Below, one piece after another: positions 26,760 through 37,300 of a stretch of DNA of 64,000 nucleotides (position 1 is its first letter; every line of letters starts with the position of its first letter). Position numbers and translations under genes: made by a program. Below the pieces are notes generated by a model. It worked only from the letters and a program-made list of their open reading frames with translations, did no database searches and was not told the DNA's origin. This DNA comes from Chitinophaga eiseniae (lineage in GTDB: Bacteria > Bacteroidota > Bacteroidia > Chitinophagales > Chitinophagaceae), in assembly GCF_012641265.1 (NCBI RefSeq), contig NZ_JABAHZ010000004.1:434001-498000 (forward strand). Direction: 5' to 3'.

Positions 26760-29621
26760 TTAAAATTTCCGTTGGAGCATCAGGTAAATATCATACTGGT
26801 TCTGATAGCCCACATCGGTAATTTTCTGGTTGATCCAGGTGCCATATAATCCCAGCGTAGTGCGGTAATGCAATACTTTTTGATAACCTACCCCCACACT
26901 ATGCGTCAGCAACCCCGAAAGATTCGGAAAGTTAATCAGCCGGCTCCGGTCATCCGGAGAAGTACCCAAGCCACCTACCAATTGCAGGTAATCCTGCCGC
27001 TTGTTCATAAAATAGCGGGTAGTGAGATTAAAGGCGGTGTAGTTTTTGGAAGATTCGTTGATTATAAAGCCCCGGAGGTTCACCCAGAAATCACCGAACG
27101 GCTTAGCTACAGAAACCACACCAGAAATACTGCTGGTACTGTCCAGGTTCAGGTAACGCCCGCCCAACTCTACCTCTATCTCCTTTTTAAATGTTTTGAA
27201 GATAGAATAGGCCGCCCTCCATTGCGGGAATACCTCTTTATTGGAATAAGCCACCATGCCATAGGAATACAGGCTGCGATTATGTGTGTAATACATTTCG
27301 GCCAATCCCTGTAAGCCGTTACCCGTCTGCCTTCCGGCGTAGTTCACCTGGAAAGCATAAGAGCCGCGTTTCATAAAGCGCCGGTACTCCACCGTGGCAA
27401 TATTGTATTTATTGCCCGAATAGTCGAAGCTGGAATTCAGGTAGTACAAGCCGAACTGGTTTTTCAGCGTTTTGCTTTCCAGGTAGTCGTGATAGTCCCT
27501 GTTTTCCGGTGTGTTATGCAGCTTTACCACCGTATCGGCTACCAGTGCGGCGGCCGCAAAATCTTTTTTATTTTCCAGCGTAATGGCCCGCTTCATTAAG
27601 AAGCCTTCATTGTCGGGGTAGTATTTAAGCCCCTGCGCTGTATAGGCCAGGGCGCTGTCGTAGCGTTGTTGCCCGTTCAGGATATTGATGCTGTACAGCA
27701 AGGCCATGGAGTCTTTCGGGTGCAGGGCCAGCACCTGGTTGAAGCGCTGCAAAGCACTGTCGGGCTGCTGGTGGCGCTGGTATTCGGTTCCGGCCGACAT
27801 CAGGCTGTTGACATACGCTGTTTTATATTTCTGTGTGTAAGGATACCTGTTCATCAATTCGCCCGTAATGGCGGCAGCAGCGGCGTATTCATGCTGATCC
27901 TGCAATACGGATGCTTTCTTTAGCAGGAAATCGCGGTTGCCCGGGTAGTAACCTAATGCTTTGTCGGCGTAATACAAGGCGCTGTCAGGCTGGCCGGTGG
28001 CGCTTTCCAGGTTGACCATATAATCCAGTGCATCTATGTTATCGGGAGATACGTCCAGCACCTGCTTAAACTGTTGTTTGGCGAGGTCGTACTCCTCTGC
28101 TCTCATATAATTGCGCCCGTTGGTCAGGTAAAGGTCGGTGAGGTGATTGTTCAGGCGTTCATCTGCCGGGAACCGGGCAGCCAGTTGCCGGGCAATGGCG
28201 GCCGCTTCTTCATATTTGCCGGTTTCGCTCAGCAGGGCAGATTTTTTCAGCAACAAGCCGGCATTGTCGGGATAGTAGGCGAGTGCCTGGTCTATTACTT
28301 TCAGTGCGGCGGCATTATTTTTTTGGGAGATATAGGTATTGGCCAGGAGGTTAAGGGCGGTACTGTCATTGGGACTGGCCTTCAGGACACTTTCAAAAGA
28401 GGCGGCGGCCAGGTCGTACTGCTGCTGTGCGAGATAGTCGCGCCCACTGGCGGTTTGCAGGGTTACCAATCTTTCCCGGAGTGGTGCATTGGGAGTACGC
28501 TGATACAGCGTTTCTGCCAGCGCAGCCGCAGCGCTGTATTTATGGTCGCTTTCCAGTACATCCATTTTCATGGCCAGCAATCTGGCATCGGCCGGGCGAT
28601 GCTTTAATCCCTGGTTAATCCAGGCGAGGGCTTCTTTATAGGCGCCCCGGGTCATACTGTAGCCAATGAGTTTATCCAACGCATCGCGGTTGCCCGGATC
28701 TTTTGCCAATACGCCGGCATACAACGTATAGGGGTCGGTGTTAGCATAGTAGTTAGCGGCTTCCAAACGCAGCGAGGTAGCGAGGGTGCGGGCTTTGGCA
28801 TCGGAAGGATATCGCCGCTGTATTTCGGCCAGGGTAAGAAGTGCATCTGTATAAGCATGCATTTCCTGTTCTATGCCCAGCTTGCGCATCAGCAGGTCGT
28901 AAGCGCCCGGCCGCGCCGCCAGGGACTCGTTTACCTGGTCTAAGGCCGATTGATAATTGCCGCCTTTCAGCGCCACTGATAGATTGGCTTCGCGGGCGTC
29001 CTGGTTGCGGGGATCTACCAGTAATACGCGGTCATAACTTTGCCGGGCCATACTGCTATTGCCCAGTTGCTGAAAGTATTTGCCACTTACCAGGTAATGT
29101 TCTATATAGGCATTACGTACGGTGGTATCTTCAGGGTACTTGCTCATCAGCGTCTCTGCATATTCATTTCCCTGGTATACTTTGTGTTGCAGGTCCAGTA
29201 TGCCCAGCTTCTTACGCATAAATTCCGGGCTACCGGGGAAGTTGCTAAGCGCTTCATCGGCATAGCACTCTGCTTCTGCATATTTACCGGTGGTCAGTTC
29301 TACATTGATGGCATAATAATAGGCATCGCGGTAGCGGGGATTTTTAGCCAGTACGGCTTTAAAATATTTCCTGGAGAGATCGTATTGCTTCGTGACCATA
29401 TAAAGCCTGGCCAGCAGTAGCTGCTGGTCGATGAAGTCAGGTTGTTTTTCCAATGCCTGCTTCGACAGGCTGATGGCTTTGTCGTAGTGCTCCTGCTTCG
29501 TTTCCTGCACCGCCTGGTTGTACAGGGATTCAGCGTTGTCTTTTCCTTTAGAGAGCTGTGCCTGCGTTTGCAGGGCGCAACACATCACAATGCCCGTTAA
29601 CAGCTGTTTTAATACCGCCAT
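26760..29621 (-). CDS. TPR-repeat protein with C-terminal YaiO-type outer-membrane barrel
   Basis: A 953-residue exported protein with a signal peptide ending near TQAQ. Residues about 28-690 are an array of tetratricopeptide repeats of roughly 34 residues, with many ALYYADKALGYYPGNRDFLLKKASVL-like units. Residues about 715-953 form a YaiO-type beta-barrel (YNIATVEYRRFMKRGSYAFQVNYAGR to YDIYLMLQRKF, ending in Phe). A periplasmic TPR scaffold joined to an outer-membrane barrel is the architecture of PgaA and BcsC, which export polysaccharides made by GT2 synthases. Two GT2 genes lie directly upstream (10-bp gap), so an export-channel role is a strong inference. The DUF4838 gene follows after 10 bp. 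Confidence 0.85.
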   Translation of the reverse strand: MAVLKQLLTGIVMCCALQTQAQLSKGKDNAESLYNQAVQETKQEHYDKAISLSKQALEKQPDFIDQQLLLARLYMVTKQYDLSRKYFKAVLAKNPRYRDAYYYAINVELTTGKYAEAECYADEALSNFPGSPEFMRKKLGILDLQHKVYQGNEYAETLMSKYPEDTTVRNAYIEHYLVSGKYFQQLGNSSMARQSYDRVLLVDPRNQDAREANLSVALKGGNYQSALDQVNESLAARPGAYDLLMRKLGIEQEMHAYTDALLTLAEIQRRYPSDAKARTLATSLRLEAANYYANTDPYTLYAGVLAKDPGNRDALDKLIGYSMTRGAYKEALAWINQGLKHRPADARLLAMKMDVLESDHKYSAAAALAETLYQRTPNAPLRERLVTLQTASGRDYLAQQQYDLAAASFESVLKASPNDSTALNLLANTYISQKNNAAALKVIDQALAYYPDNAGLLLKKSALLSETGKYEEAAAIARQLAARFPADERLNNHLTDLYLTNGRNYMRAEEYDLAKQQFKQVLDVSPDNIDALDYMVNLESATGQPDSALYYADKALGYYPGNRDFLLKKASVLQDQHEYAAAAAITGELMNRYPYTQKYKTAYVNSLMSAGTEYQRHQQPDSALQRFNQVLALHPKDSMALLYSINILNGQQRYDSALAYTAQGLKYYPDNEGFLMKRAITLENKKDFAAAALVADTVVKLHNTPENRDYHDYLESKTLKNQFGLYYLNSSFDYSGNKYNIATVEYRRFMKRGSYAFQVNYAGRQTGNGLQGLAEMYYTHNRSLYSYGMVAYSNKEVFPQWRAAYSIFKTFKKEIEVELGGRYLNLDSTSSISGVVSVAKPFGDFWVNLRGFIINESSKNYTAFNLTTRYFMNKRQDYLQLVGGLGTSPDDRSRLINFPNLSGLLTHSVGVGYQKVLHYRTTLGLYGTWINQKITDVGYQNQYDIYLMLQRKF

Positions 29622-29631
29622 TATTTTTTAT

Positions 29632-31119
29632 TTAAGCGTTTACTTTCTTTTTACTGAAACCTTGTCTCTGCATGTTTCCCCAGGTCGATTTTTTTCCGGT
29701 GAGAAAGAACCAATATCCTTTTAGTGCAAAAAATACGATCAGCGGGTGATAGATCAGCGGTTCCAGGAAGGCCATTAATGCCAGGCCTATCACCTCCCGC
29801 CAGGTTTTATAGTACCGGTAGGTAAGCTGATCCCAGCAAATGGCCAATGTGGTAATCATTACGGAATACAGGTACACAAAGGCCAGCAAAATGATGGCAT
29901 ATTGCCAGCTCACCTGTTCCGTGGCAATCAGGTAGATATAATAGCAGATACCTATAAACTCGATGATGGGCGCGAGGAATTCAAAAAACAGGTTGTAGGG
30001 AAGCACGATCAACCCCAGTTTTCTATAACGGGGATTAAACAGGAACTTCCGGTGTATAGTGATGATTTCGCTCAGCCCCCGGCCCCAACGCGTACGTTGC
30101 CGGCCAAATATTTTCAAATTGGGAGGACCTTCCGTCCAGCATTGGGTGGTGGGAATATAACGGATGGCATATTTCTGTTTATTATCGATCATGTAGGCAC
30201 ACATGCGGGTCACGATATCCATGTCTTCTGCAAAGGAAGTGTGATCATAGCCCCCCGCTTTAATGGCCACCTCCTTATCAAATAAGCCCAAACCACCGGA
30301 TACATTGGGAACGCAATTGATGCCGCTCCAACCCATTTTCCCCAGCACATATGCCCGTATATATTCCATTTCCTGAAAGCGGGGTAGCAGTTTTTCGGGG
30401 GGACGTACCCGTATTATAATGCCTTCATCTACTTCACAGGAGTTGGCTACACGCAGCGTGGCGCCAGTGGCAATCACCCGGCGGCTGTCTTCTATCATAT
30501 GTACATATCCGCATTCCGGGCAAGGTTCGCCTACTTCCTTCGTTTTCTTGTGTTCCTCATCCATAAAAGGCTTGATCATACGCAGCAACGTATCCTTTTC
30601 GATGATACAGTCTACATCTGTACACAGGAAATAGTTGAACGAAGCGGCATTAATACCGGCGTTGGAAGCATCTGCCTTACTCTTTCCATTCACTTTGTCG
30701 ATCACCATCAGCTTATCATAGGCCGTGTTGGTGGACTTGAATATGCGTCGTACCGGCCGTGTTGTAATGCGCTCATTGTAGGCAAAGTCTACTTCTACCA
30801 GTTCAAACTCATTGATCAATTTTTCGAGGGTATCATCGGTGCTCCCATCGTTTACAATGATCACTTCAAAGCGGGTATAGTTCAGGGTGAGGAGGGAGCG
30901 TACATTCATGATGATGGTAACGCCCTCGTTGAAAGCGGGGGCTATCACTGATATGCCCGGTGTGAGCGGCGATTCCAGTAGCTGGTCGTAGTTGGTATAA
31001 CTGCTCTTGCGCCGGAAAAGTTGGATGCCACGGTAAGATAAGTAAGCCAGCAGGGCATACATAAATAACATGGTACCTCCATATATAAATACACCGCCTT
31101 CAAAAAACGATTTCAGCAT
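29632..31119 (-). CDS. Processive GT2 glycosyltransferase (synthase type), with CPEC insertion
   Basis: A 495-residue membrane glycosyltransferase. A helix at residues 10-32 is followed by a GT2 domain: APAFNEG (61-67), IVNDGSTDDT, DVDCI as the DxD-type metal site, an acidic EDMDIVTRM motif and QRTRWGRG as the Q-x-x-R-W motif of processive synthases. Three to four membrane helices close the protein. It should polymerise an activated sugar and may feed the chain through the membrane. It is a paralogue of the next gene but carries about 19 extra residues after the DxD region, containing Cys-Pro-Glu-Cys-Gly-Tyr-Val-His, which looks like half a zinc site. The donor sugar is not predictable. Confidence 0.9.
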   Translation of the reverse strand: MLKSFFEGGVFIYGGTMLFMYALLAYLSYRGIQLFRRKSSYTNYDQLLESPLTPGISVIAPAFNEGVTIIMNVRSLLTLNYTRFEVIIVNDGSTDDTLEKLINEFELVEVDFAYNERITTRPVRRIFKSTNTAYDKLMVIDKVNGKSKADASNAGINAASFNYFLCTDVDCIIEKDTLLRMIKPFMDEEHKKTKEVGEPCPECGYVHMIEDSRRVIATGATLRVANSCEVDEGIIIRVRPPEKLLPRFQEMEYIRAYVLGKMGWSGINCVPNVSGGLGLFDKEVAIKAGGYDHTSFAEDMDIVTRMCAYMIDNKQKYAIRYIPTTQCWTEGPPNLKIFGRQRTRWGRGLSEIITIHRKFLFNPRYRKLGLIVLPYNLFFEFLAPIIEFIGICYYIYLIATEQVSWQYAIILLAFVYLYSVMITTLAICWDQLTYRYYKTWREVIGLALMAFLEPLIYHPLIVFFALKGYWFFLTGKKSTWGNMQRQGFSKKKVNA

Positions 31120-31131
31120 ACTTTTATTACT

Positions 31132-32562
31132 TTATTTCTTTTTCCCAAAGCCCTGTCGCTGCATATTTCCCCAGGTGCTTTTTTTACCGGAGAGGAAATA
31201 ATAGTACCCACGCAGTGAGTAGAGCACAATAAGGGGATGATAGATTAAAAACTCCATAAAAGGCGTCATGCACAAATAGGCTACTTCCCACCAGGATTTA
31301 TAATACCGGAAGGAGAGCTGGTCCCACACAATGGAAATAGTGGTGATCATCACCGAGTACAGGTACACGAAGAGCAGCAGTAGCAGGGCATATGGCCAGT
31401 TGATGTTGCCGGTAACAGCCAGCAGGATATATACAACGATACCGCTGAATTCAACCAGTGGCGCCAGCAATTCGAAGAAGAAGTTGAAAGGGAAAACGAT
31501 CAGCCCCATTTTCCCGTAGCGGGGATTCATGAACATAGGGAAGTGACTATACATCAGTTGTGCCAGCCCCCTGGCCCAGCGGGTACGCTGCCGGTTAAAT
31601 ATTTTGAGCGTAGCCGGCGCTTCTGTCCAGCACAACGTTTTGGGTATATAGCGTATGGCGTAATCGATTTCATTTTCATGCGCATAACGGCACATCCGTG
31701 TCAGCAATTCCATATCTTCTCCAAAGGAACTATGATCATATCCACCACAGCGGGTGGCCACCTCTTTATCAAACAGGCCCAGTCCCCCGGATACGTTGGG
31801 CACGCAGTTGATATAACTCCAACCCATTTTTCCCAATACAAAAGAGCGGATATATTCCACTTCCTGGAAGCGGGGGAGGAGCTGCGCCGGAGGGCGCATA
31901 CGGATCATCACACCTTCGTCAAACTCACAGGAATTGGCAATGCGCAGGGTAGCGCCTACGGCAATCACGCGCATTTTTTCTTCCTGCATAACGGGCAGGA
32001 TCAGCTCCAGCAGGGTGTCTTTATGCAGTATGCAGTCTACGTCACTGCAAACGAAGTAATTGAACGTAGCGAGATTGATACCGGCATTTACTGCATCTGC
32101 TTTGCTTTTCCCATTTACTTTATCGATTACTAATAAAGAGGAATAGGCGGGGTCAGTAGACTTATATATTTTCCGTATAGGATGTGTCCGTATTTTCACA
32201 TTGTAGGCATAGTCCACTTCCACCATTTTAAACTCCGCAATAAGCTGTTCCATGGTATTGTCGGTACTGCCATCATTAATAAGTACAATCTCGTAACGGG
32301 GGTAGTTGAGGGTCAGCAGGGATCGTACGTTGGAAATAATGGTCATCCCTTCATTAAAGGCCGGCGCCAATATAGTAATGCCCGGCGCCAGCGGTGAACT
32401 GGATAAGAGGTCCAGCTGGTGGAGGGAATTTTTCCGGGTGTACCGGCTGACCGCCAGCCGGGAGAATATGGTCAGTAAGGCATATACCAGCAGTAACACC
32501 AAGCCATATACGAAAATCGCGCTTTGATATATTTTTCCCAGTATTTCTAAAATACCACTCAT
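31132..32562 (-). CDS. Processive GT2 glycosyltransferase (synthase type), paralogue
   Basis: A 476-residue protein closely related to the neighbouring downstream synthase: N-terminal helix (about 12-35), APAFNEGMTI, LINDGSTDNT, DVDCI, EDMELLTRM and QRTRWARG, then C-terminal helices. All core GT2 and QxxRW processivity motifs are intact, so both copies should be active. It lacks the CPEC insertion. Its ATG overlaps the stop codon of the HEAT gene by one base (TAATG), indicating translational coupling. Two full-length synthases in tandem suggest either a heteropolymer, with one sugar each, or a hetero-oligomeric synthase. Confidence 0.9.
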   Translation of the reverse strand: MSGILEILGKIYQSAIFVYGLVLLLVYALLTIFSRLAVSRYTRKNSLHQLDLLSSSPLAPGITILAPAFNEGMTIISNVRSLLTLNYPRYEIVLINDGSTDNTMEQLIAEFKMVEVDYAYNVKIRTHPIRKIYKSTDPAYSSLLVIDKVNGKSKADAVNAGINLATFNYFVCSDVDCILHKDTLLELILPVMQEEKMRVIAVGATLRIANSCEFDEGVMIRMRPPAQLLPRFQEVEYIRSFVLGKMGWSYINCVPNVSGGLGLFDKEVATRCGGYDHSSFGEDMELLTRMCRYAHENEIDYAIRYIPKTLCWTEAPATLKIFNRQRTRWARGLAQLMYSHFPMFMNPRYGKMGLIVFPFNFFFELLAPLVEFSGIVVYILLAVTGNINWPYALLLLLFVYLYSVMITTISIVWDQLSFRYYKSWWEVAYLCMTPFMEFLIYHPLIVLYSLRGYYYFLSGKKSTWGNMQRQGFGKKK

Positions 32563-33713
32563 TAGTATTTGATTAATGGGTTCATACAGTGTTTCAGAAT
32601 GCGCAGGTTTTCTGGTGTGGCGGTAGCCATCAGTTCTTCTATCACCTGTTGGGCAATCCAGTCATTTTTTACCAGTGATTTGGCGGCGCTCTTGCGCAGG
32701 TCAAAGTCGGTGGAGTGCAGGAATTCCAGTTTCAGGAAATCTATATGACGTCCACTGCTGATACGGCCAATGGCCTTTAATATTTCTATCTGACAATGCA
32801 GCGGTTGCGTACTGTAAATGCTTACCAGTTTGTCTTCCACGTCGGGCACCCGCAATTTTCCCAAACAGTTGATGGCGTCGGCCCGCAGGTAATGGTCTTT
32901 GGTATCTAAAAGTTTGATAACGGCAGGCACCGCGGGCAATTGGTTGTAATGCACAATCAGTTTCAGGCAAAAGGAAACCACGCTCTTATTGGAGGAGTAA
33001 GTAACCCAGCGGGCAAAGTTAGGAATCGCAATGTCCTCGGTAGTGCTGATAATACGAAGTAATTCTACCTGGTCCCACATCAGCAGGGGTTCCGTTACCA
33101 CATCAAAAAACTTAAATGGCTCATTCTTACTGAGTTTGATATAGGCATGGCGGGCGGCGGCTCTCAATTCACGGTTACGGCTATTTGTTAACGGTAAAAT
33201 AGTCACATCTGCCACCGACATGTTCATGCTGGTAAATTCAGTCAGCGCCTGTACTTTCTTTTCCCAATGGCCGGCTTTCATTTTTTTCATGGCGTCTTTG
33301 TCCAGCTCCAGTTGCATGTAAAGACTACGTAGCAGTAGCCCCATATTTCCCCTCACGTTACGGCGAAAGTGGATAATACGCTCGGTAAGAGCAGTCCGGG
33401 CCCACTTTTTGTCCAGTGGCAGCTCCTGGAAGGCGTCCAGGTTAAGCACCACCTGGTCGGCCGGCAGCGTGTCGGCTTCCGGGTGGGTCAATACTTCATC
33501 TATTATGAGGCTATCTATTTTGGGAAGCAGTTTTGCTAAACGCTTATCCCGGCGGTTACCCAGATAACGGTTTCTCAAAATAGAAAAATAAGCGAGCAGG
33601 GTACCCAGGGCAGCTATTACTATAAATATCATGGCTAGCTGTATCACCAGCGGAGCATACCGGAAGGTATTAATAACGGGTTCCAGGAAGGCAGGTAGTT
33701 GTATGTCGAACAT
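32562..33713 (-). CDS. Membrane-anchored HEAT-repeat protein
   Basis: A 383-residue protein with one N-terminal membrane helix (about residues 20-43) followed by a cytoplasmic helical-repeat body. HEAT-like repeats are seen at about 160-360, for example LPAVPAVIKLLDTKDHYLRADAINCLGKLR and CQIEILKAIGRISSGRHIDFLKLEFLHSTDFDLRKSAAKSLV. HEAT repeats are protein-binding scaffolds with no enzymatic role. Its place between a receiver gene (3-bp gap) and a synthase gene (1-bp overlap) suggests that it links the signal to the synthases at the inner membrane, much as accessory subunits do in cellulose synthesis. That role is inference. Confidence 0.8.
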   Translation of the reverse strand: MFDIQLPAFLEPVINTFRYAPLVIQLAMIFIVIAALGTLLAYFSILRNRYLGNRRDKRLAKLLPKIDSLIIDEVLTHPEADTLPADQVVLNLDAFQELPLDKKWARTALTERIIHFRRNVRGNMGLLLRSLYMQLELDKDAMKKMKAGHWEKKVQALTEFTSMNMSVADVTILPLTNSRNRELRAAARHAYIKLSKNEPFKFFDVVTEPLLMWDQVELLRIISTTEDIAIPNFARWVTYSSNKSVVSFCLKLIVHYNQLPAVPAVIKLLDTKDHYLRADAINCLGKLRVPDVEDKLVSIYSTQPLHCQIEILKAIGRISSGRHIDFLKLEFLHSTDFDLRKSAAKSLVKNDWIAQQVIEELMATATPENLRILKHCMNPLIKY

Positions 33714-33716
33714 CAG

Positions 33717-34088
33717 CTATTTATTCTTCATTAATAATCGTTTAACGCGGATCATTAATTCGGCAGGGATGATAGGTTTTTTGAGGAAATCATCTGCGCC
33801 CAGCTTAAATCCTTCCATCACCATGTCTTCGTTCCCCGCATTGGAAACAATGATCACCGGGATAGGCCGGGGCTGGCTTTTTACCTTGCTCAGAATTTCA
33901 AATCCATTGGCGTAAGGCATCATAATGTCGGTAATAATCAAATCATAACCGTACTGGGTAGACTCCAGCTTTTCAAATGCTTCCTTGCCATTAGATACAT
34001 GATCCAGCTCATATTCTGAGGAGGGGAGGATTCTTGCCACTATCTTAGGCATTATTTCGTCGTCTTCTACTAACAGTATTTTACTCAT
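33717..34088 (-). CDS. Single-domain response regulator (receiver)
   Basis: A 123-residue stand-alone receiver domain. The acidic pocket is intact: Glu-Asp-Asp at 8-10, phospho-acceptor Asp54 in LIITDIMMPYANG, and the conserved Lys in FLKKPI. The ATG at 34088 (MSKILLVED) is the natural start. With no output domain it must act by protein contact, like CheY. It opens the six-gene polysaccharide operon and is divergent from a large hybrid histidine kinase. The kinase is therefore the first candidate phosphodonor and the HEAT protein the first candidate target. No DNA-binding part is present. Confidence 0.92.
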   Translation of the reverse strand: MSKILLVEDDEIMPKIVARILPSSEYELDHVSNGKEAFEKLESTQYGYDLIITDIMMPYANGFEILSKVKSQPRPIPVIIVSNAGNEDMVMEGFKLGADDFLKKPIIPAELMIRVKRLLMKNK

Positions 34089-34285
34089 AGTGGCTGCGTT
34101 TGTTCCGTAAACAATGTGAATGAACAATTGTTTACCGATTTTTATAAAATATGGTGTTGATGTCTCGCTTTAGAAATCAGTTTTGCCGTTGTATGCGTAG
34201 ATATATACTTATAGCATAAATGATTAGATTTTCTATCTGAAAAATTATTTTTAAATTAATACTAAAACCACTACATAACATGACA

Positions 34286-34293
34286 CAAAGGTA
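34286..34293 (-). promoter_or_regulatory. Candidate -7 element for the polysaccharide operon
   Basis: TACCTTTG on the minus strand matches TAnnTTTG, but no TTTG lies at the right distance upstream and the implied leader is about 190 bases. It sits in the 282-bp AT-rich divergent gap (34089-34370), in which I saw no other clear signal. Confidence 0.35.
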
Positions 34294-34370
34294 TTGAATA
34301 TGAAGGCATTTCGGTACTTTTATACCTAATATAACAAATTATCAGACATTAACGAATTCCTTTTTTCAAC

Positions 34371-37300
34371 GTGGCACCAATCAAAATTTCACTGGCCAAC
34401 AGGTTGTACCTCGGCTTCTCATTGGTAGTATTGCTGGTATTGCTGAGTGGTTTATTAACCTGGCGTACGTTTGATTCTCAAATGGAAGAAGCCAGCTGGG
34501 TACAACACACCTACCATGTACTCAATAATTCCGAAAGGGTACAGCGGCTCCTTTTTGATATGGAAGCCGCCAGGAGAGGGTTTAGGAGCACTTTCGACCA
34601 TAAATTCCTAAAGCCCTATGAACTGGCACTGCCAAAAGTGGCGCCGGCGCTCAACGACCTCCATGCTCTGGTGTCGGATAACCCGGAACAATACAAAAAC
34701 GTGGATTCCCTGGAAGATGAAGTCAACAACCTGCTTAGTTACTGGAATGAACTGGACCATACGCTGGAGCAACAACGTTTCGAGCAAAACAAATCCATCA
34801 CGGAAACGGAAGCCCTGATGATGGACCGGGTACGGGCTAAAATATCGCTGGTCAACGCAGAAGAGCGCCGCCTGCTGGCACTCCGGGAAAATTATAAAAA
34901 CGAGTCTTTTTCCAAAGCAGTAAGAGCATTGCTGATCAATAATGCCTTTATTTTATTGGTAGGCTGCATCCTGATGTGGGTGACTTACGTGGAATTTAAA
35001 CGAAGGCTCCGTGCACAGAAAGCGCTCAATCTTAAGCTCACGGAAGTGGTAGACCTCAACGAGGCCGCCAATGAGCGCAACTGGATGCTCACCGGCGTAA
35101 ATAAAATGAATGACAGTCTCCAGGGCGTAAACAGCCGGGGAGAACTGGTACACAGCGCCCTGCAAACCTTAACCACTTTCGGGGAATTTGCCGCCGGCGC
35201 TTTTTATCACTTTAATGAAGAGGCCAACCACCTGCGTTTAGAAGCCACTGTTAATATGCCTGCGGCTGTTGCGGCTGTGGTAGCTATTGATGAAGGCTTT
35301 GTAGGCACCGCCGCGAGCAACCCCGACCTGCGGGTGATCCGCGGAGTACCGCCCAGTTACTGGCAATTATCGTCGGCCAGCGGAAATAGTGTAGCCGGGG
35401 AATTGGTATTGATACCACTCTGGGTGGATAACGAACTATTGGGCGTTATTGAACTGGCCTCCTTTCAACCGGTAACCCCACTGCAGATAGGCCTGCTGGA
35501 AATATTAAAGAAAGACATTGCCGTGGCGGTGAATGCCGCCAACGCCCGTGAAAAGGTAATGCAGCTCCTTCACCAGGTACAGGAACAAAAAGAAATACTG
35601 ATCAGCCAACAGGAAGAACTGCGGCAGTCGAACGAAGAACTGAGCCGTCAATCAGAAGTACTACAGGCCTCAGAAGAGGAACTACGGGTACAGGAAGAAG
35701 AGTTACGGCAGGTGAACACAGAAATCACCGTAAAAAACTACGCCCTGGAAATTGCCCGGAACGACCTATCCCAGAAAGCCGCAGAGCTGGAAGCCAGCAG
35801 CCGGTATAAGTCTGAATTCCTGGCCAATATGTCGCATGAGCTGCGTACACCGCTCAATAGTGTACTTATTCTCGCTAAAATGCTCCAGGAGAACAAGGAT
35901 AAAAACCTCACGTCAAAGCAAACGGAATATGCCGGCATCATCCATAAGTCAGGCTCAGACCTGCTCCACCTGATCAATGATGTACTGGATCTCTCCAAAA
36001 TAGAAGCCGGTAAAGTGGAAATGAATTTTGAGGCGATACCCGTGAGCGAAATTATGGATGATCTTTCCGATCTCTTTGAAGTAGTTTCCCAGGAGAAGAA
36101 AATACAATTCATTAAAACCATCGCGCCCGACGTACCCACCACCCTGTTTACGGATAAACTCCGGCTGGAACAGGTGATCCGCAACCTTTTATCCAATGCG
36201 TTTAAGTTTACGCCCGCTGCCGGCGTCATCACGCTTTCCTGGTATATGATCAACCCGGATACACTTAGTATCAGCGTTAGTGATACGGGGGGAGGCATCC
36301 CGGCCGACAAACAGGCCCTGATATTTAATGCCTTCCACCAGGGGGATGGCAGCACCAGCCGCAAATTTGGCGGTACCGGGCTGGGATTGAGTATCAGCCG
36401 CGAACTGATGCAACTGCTCAAAGGATCGCTGGTGCTCGACAACAGCTCCCCGGCAGGCAGTACCTTCAGCATTACCATCCCTGTCCATCCTGGTGCCGAT
36501 GCAATTGTTGCTACGGAGAACACCCTGGAATATACACCATCTCCATCACCTGTACCTGCTATCAGCGACGATCGCGATAATATCAGCAAGCAGGATAAAC
36601 TGATTCTCATTATAGAAGATGATATTCATTTCGCGGATATCCTCCGTGACTTTGCCCGCAATAAAGGATTTAAAACGATTGTGGCCCACAATGGCCAGGA
36701 TGGATTGGCCTATGCCCGCAAATACCTGCCGGCAGCCATTATCCTCGATATGAACCTGCCGGTCATTGATGGTAAGAGCATTCTTAAAATCCTGAAAAGT
36801 AATGAAGACCTGAGCAAAATACTGGTACATGTTGTCACCGCGGCCGACAACGCAGGTATTGGTGAGGATAACGTACATGGTTATACGAGGAAGCCGCTGC
36901 AACTGCCCGACCTGGAAGCCGTATTTACCAATATCAGCGCCCGCATACAGGCGGGGCTTAAAAAAGTATTGCTCCTGTCGGCCGGCCCACAGAGTGCGGA
37001 TGCGGCCATTAAAGCCAAAAGTGAAGAACGCCACCTGGAAACCCAATACGATGTGGCCGCCGGTATGCCCGACGCCAGGCAACTCCTGGCACAAAAGAAA
37101 TACGATGCGGTTATCATGGAAATTAGCGCGGAGCTGAAGCTGGATACCGGGATGCAGCAATTAGAGACCCTGACCAGTATGCCCGAAACCGGCGATACCC
37201 CGCTGATCGTGTATCTCGACCAGGATATTACCAGCAGCGAGGAACAACAGCTGAAGAGATATGCCGCCGCTATTGTGCGCAACTCCGCCCTCGCCACCGA

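Noticed and set aside
26760-29621. TPR-coding repeats as a DNA repeat or CRISPR-like array
   Set aside because: The periodicity is at protein level (34-residue TPR units) with diverged DNA; no direct repeats or spacers are present.
29632-32562. Tandem GT2 genes as a recent duplication or assembly artefact
   Set aside because: The proteins share motifs but differ across their length, including a 19-residue insertion, so they are old paralogues.
34089-34370. Possible small RNA or gene in the divergent gap
   Set aside because: The gap is AT-rich with one weak -7 box and no hairpin with a T tract or open frame of note.
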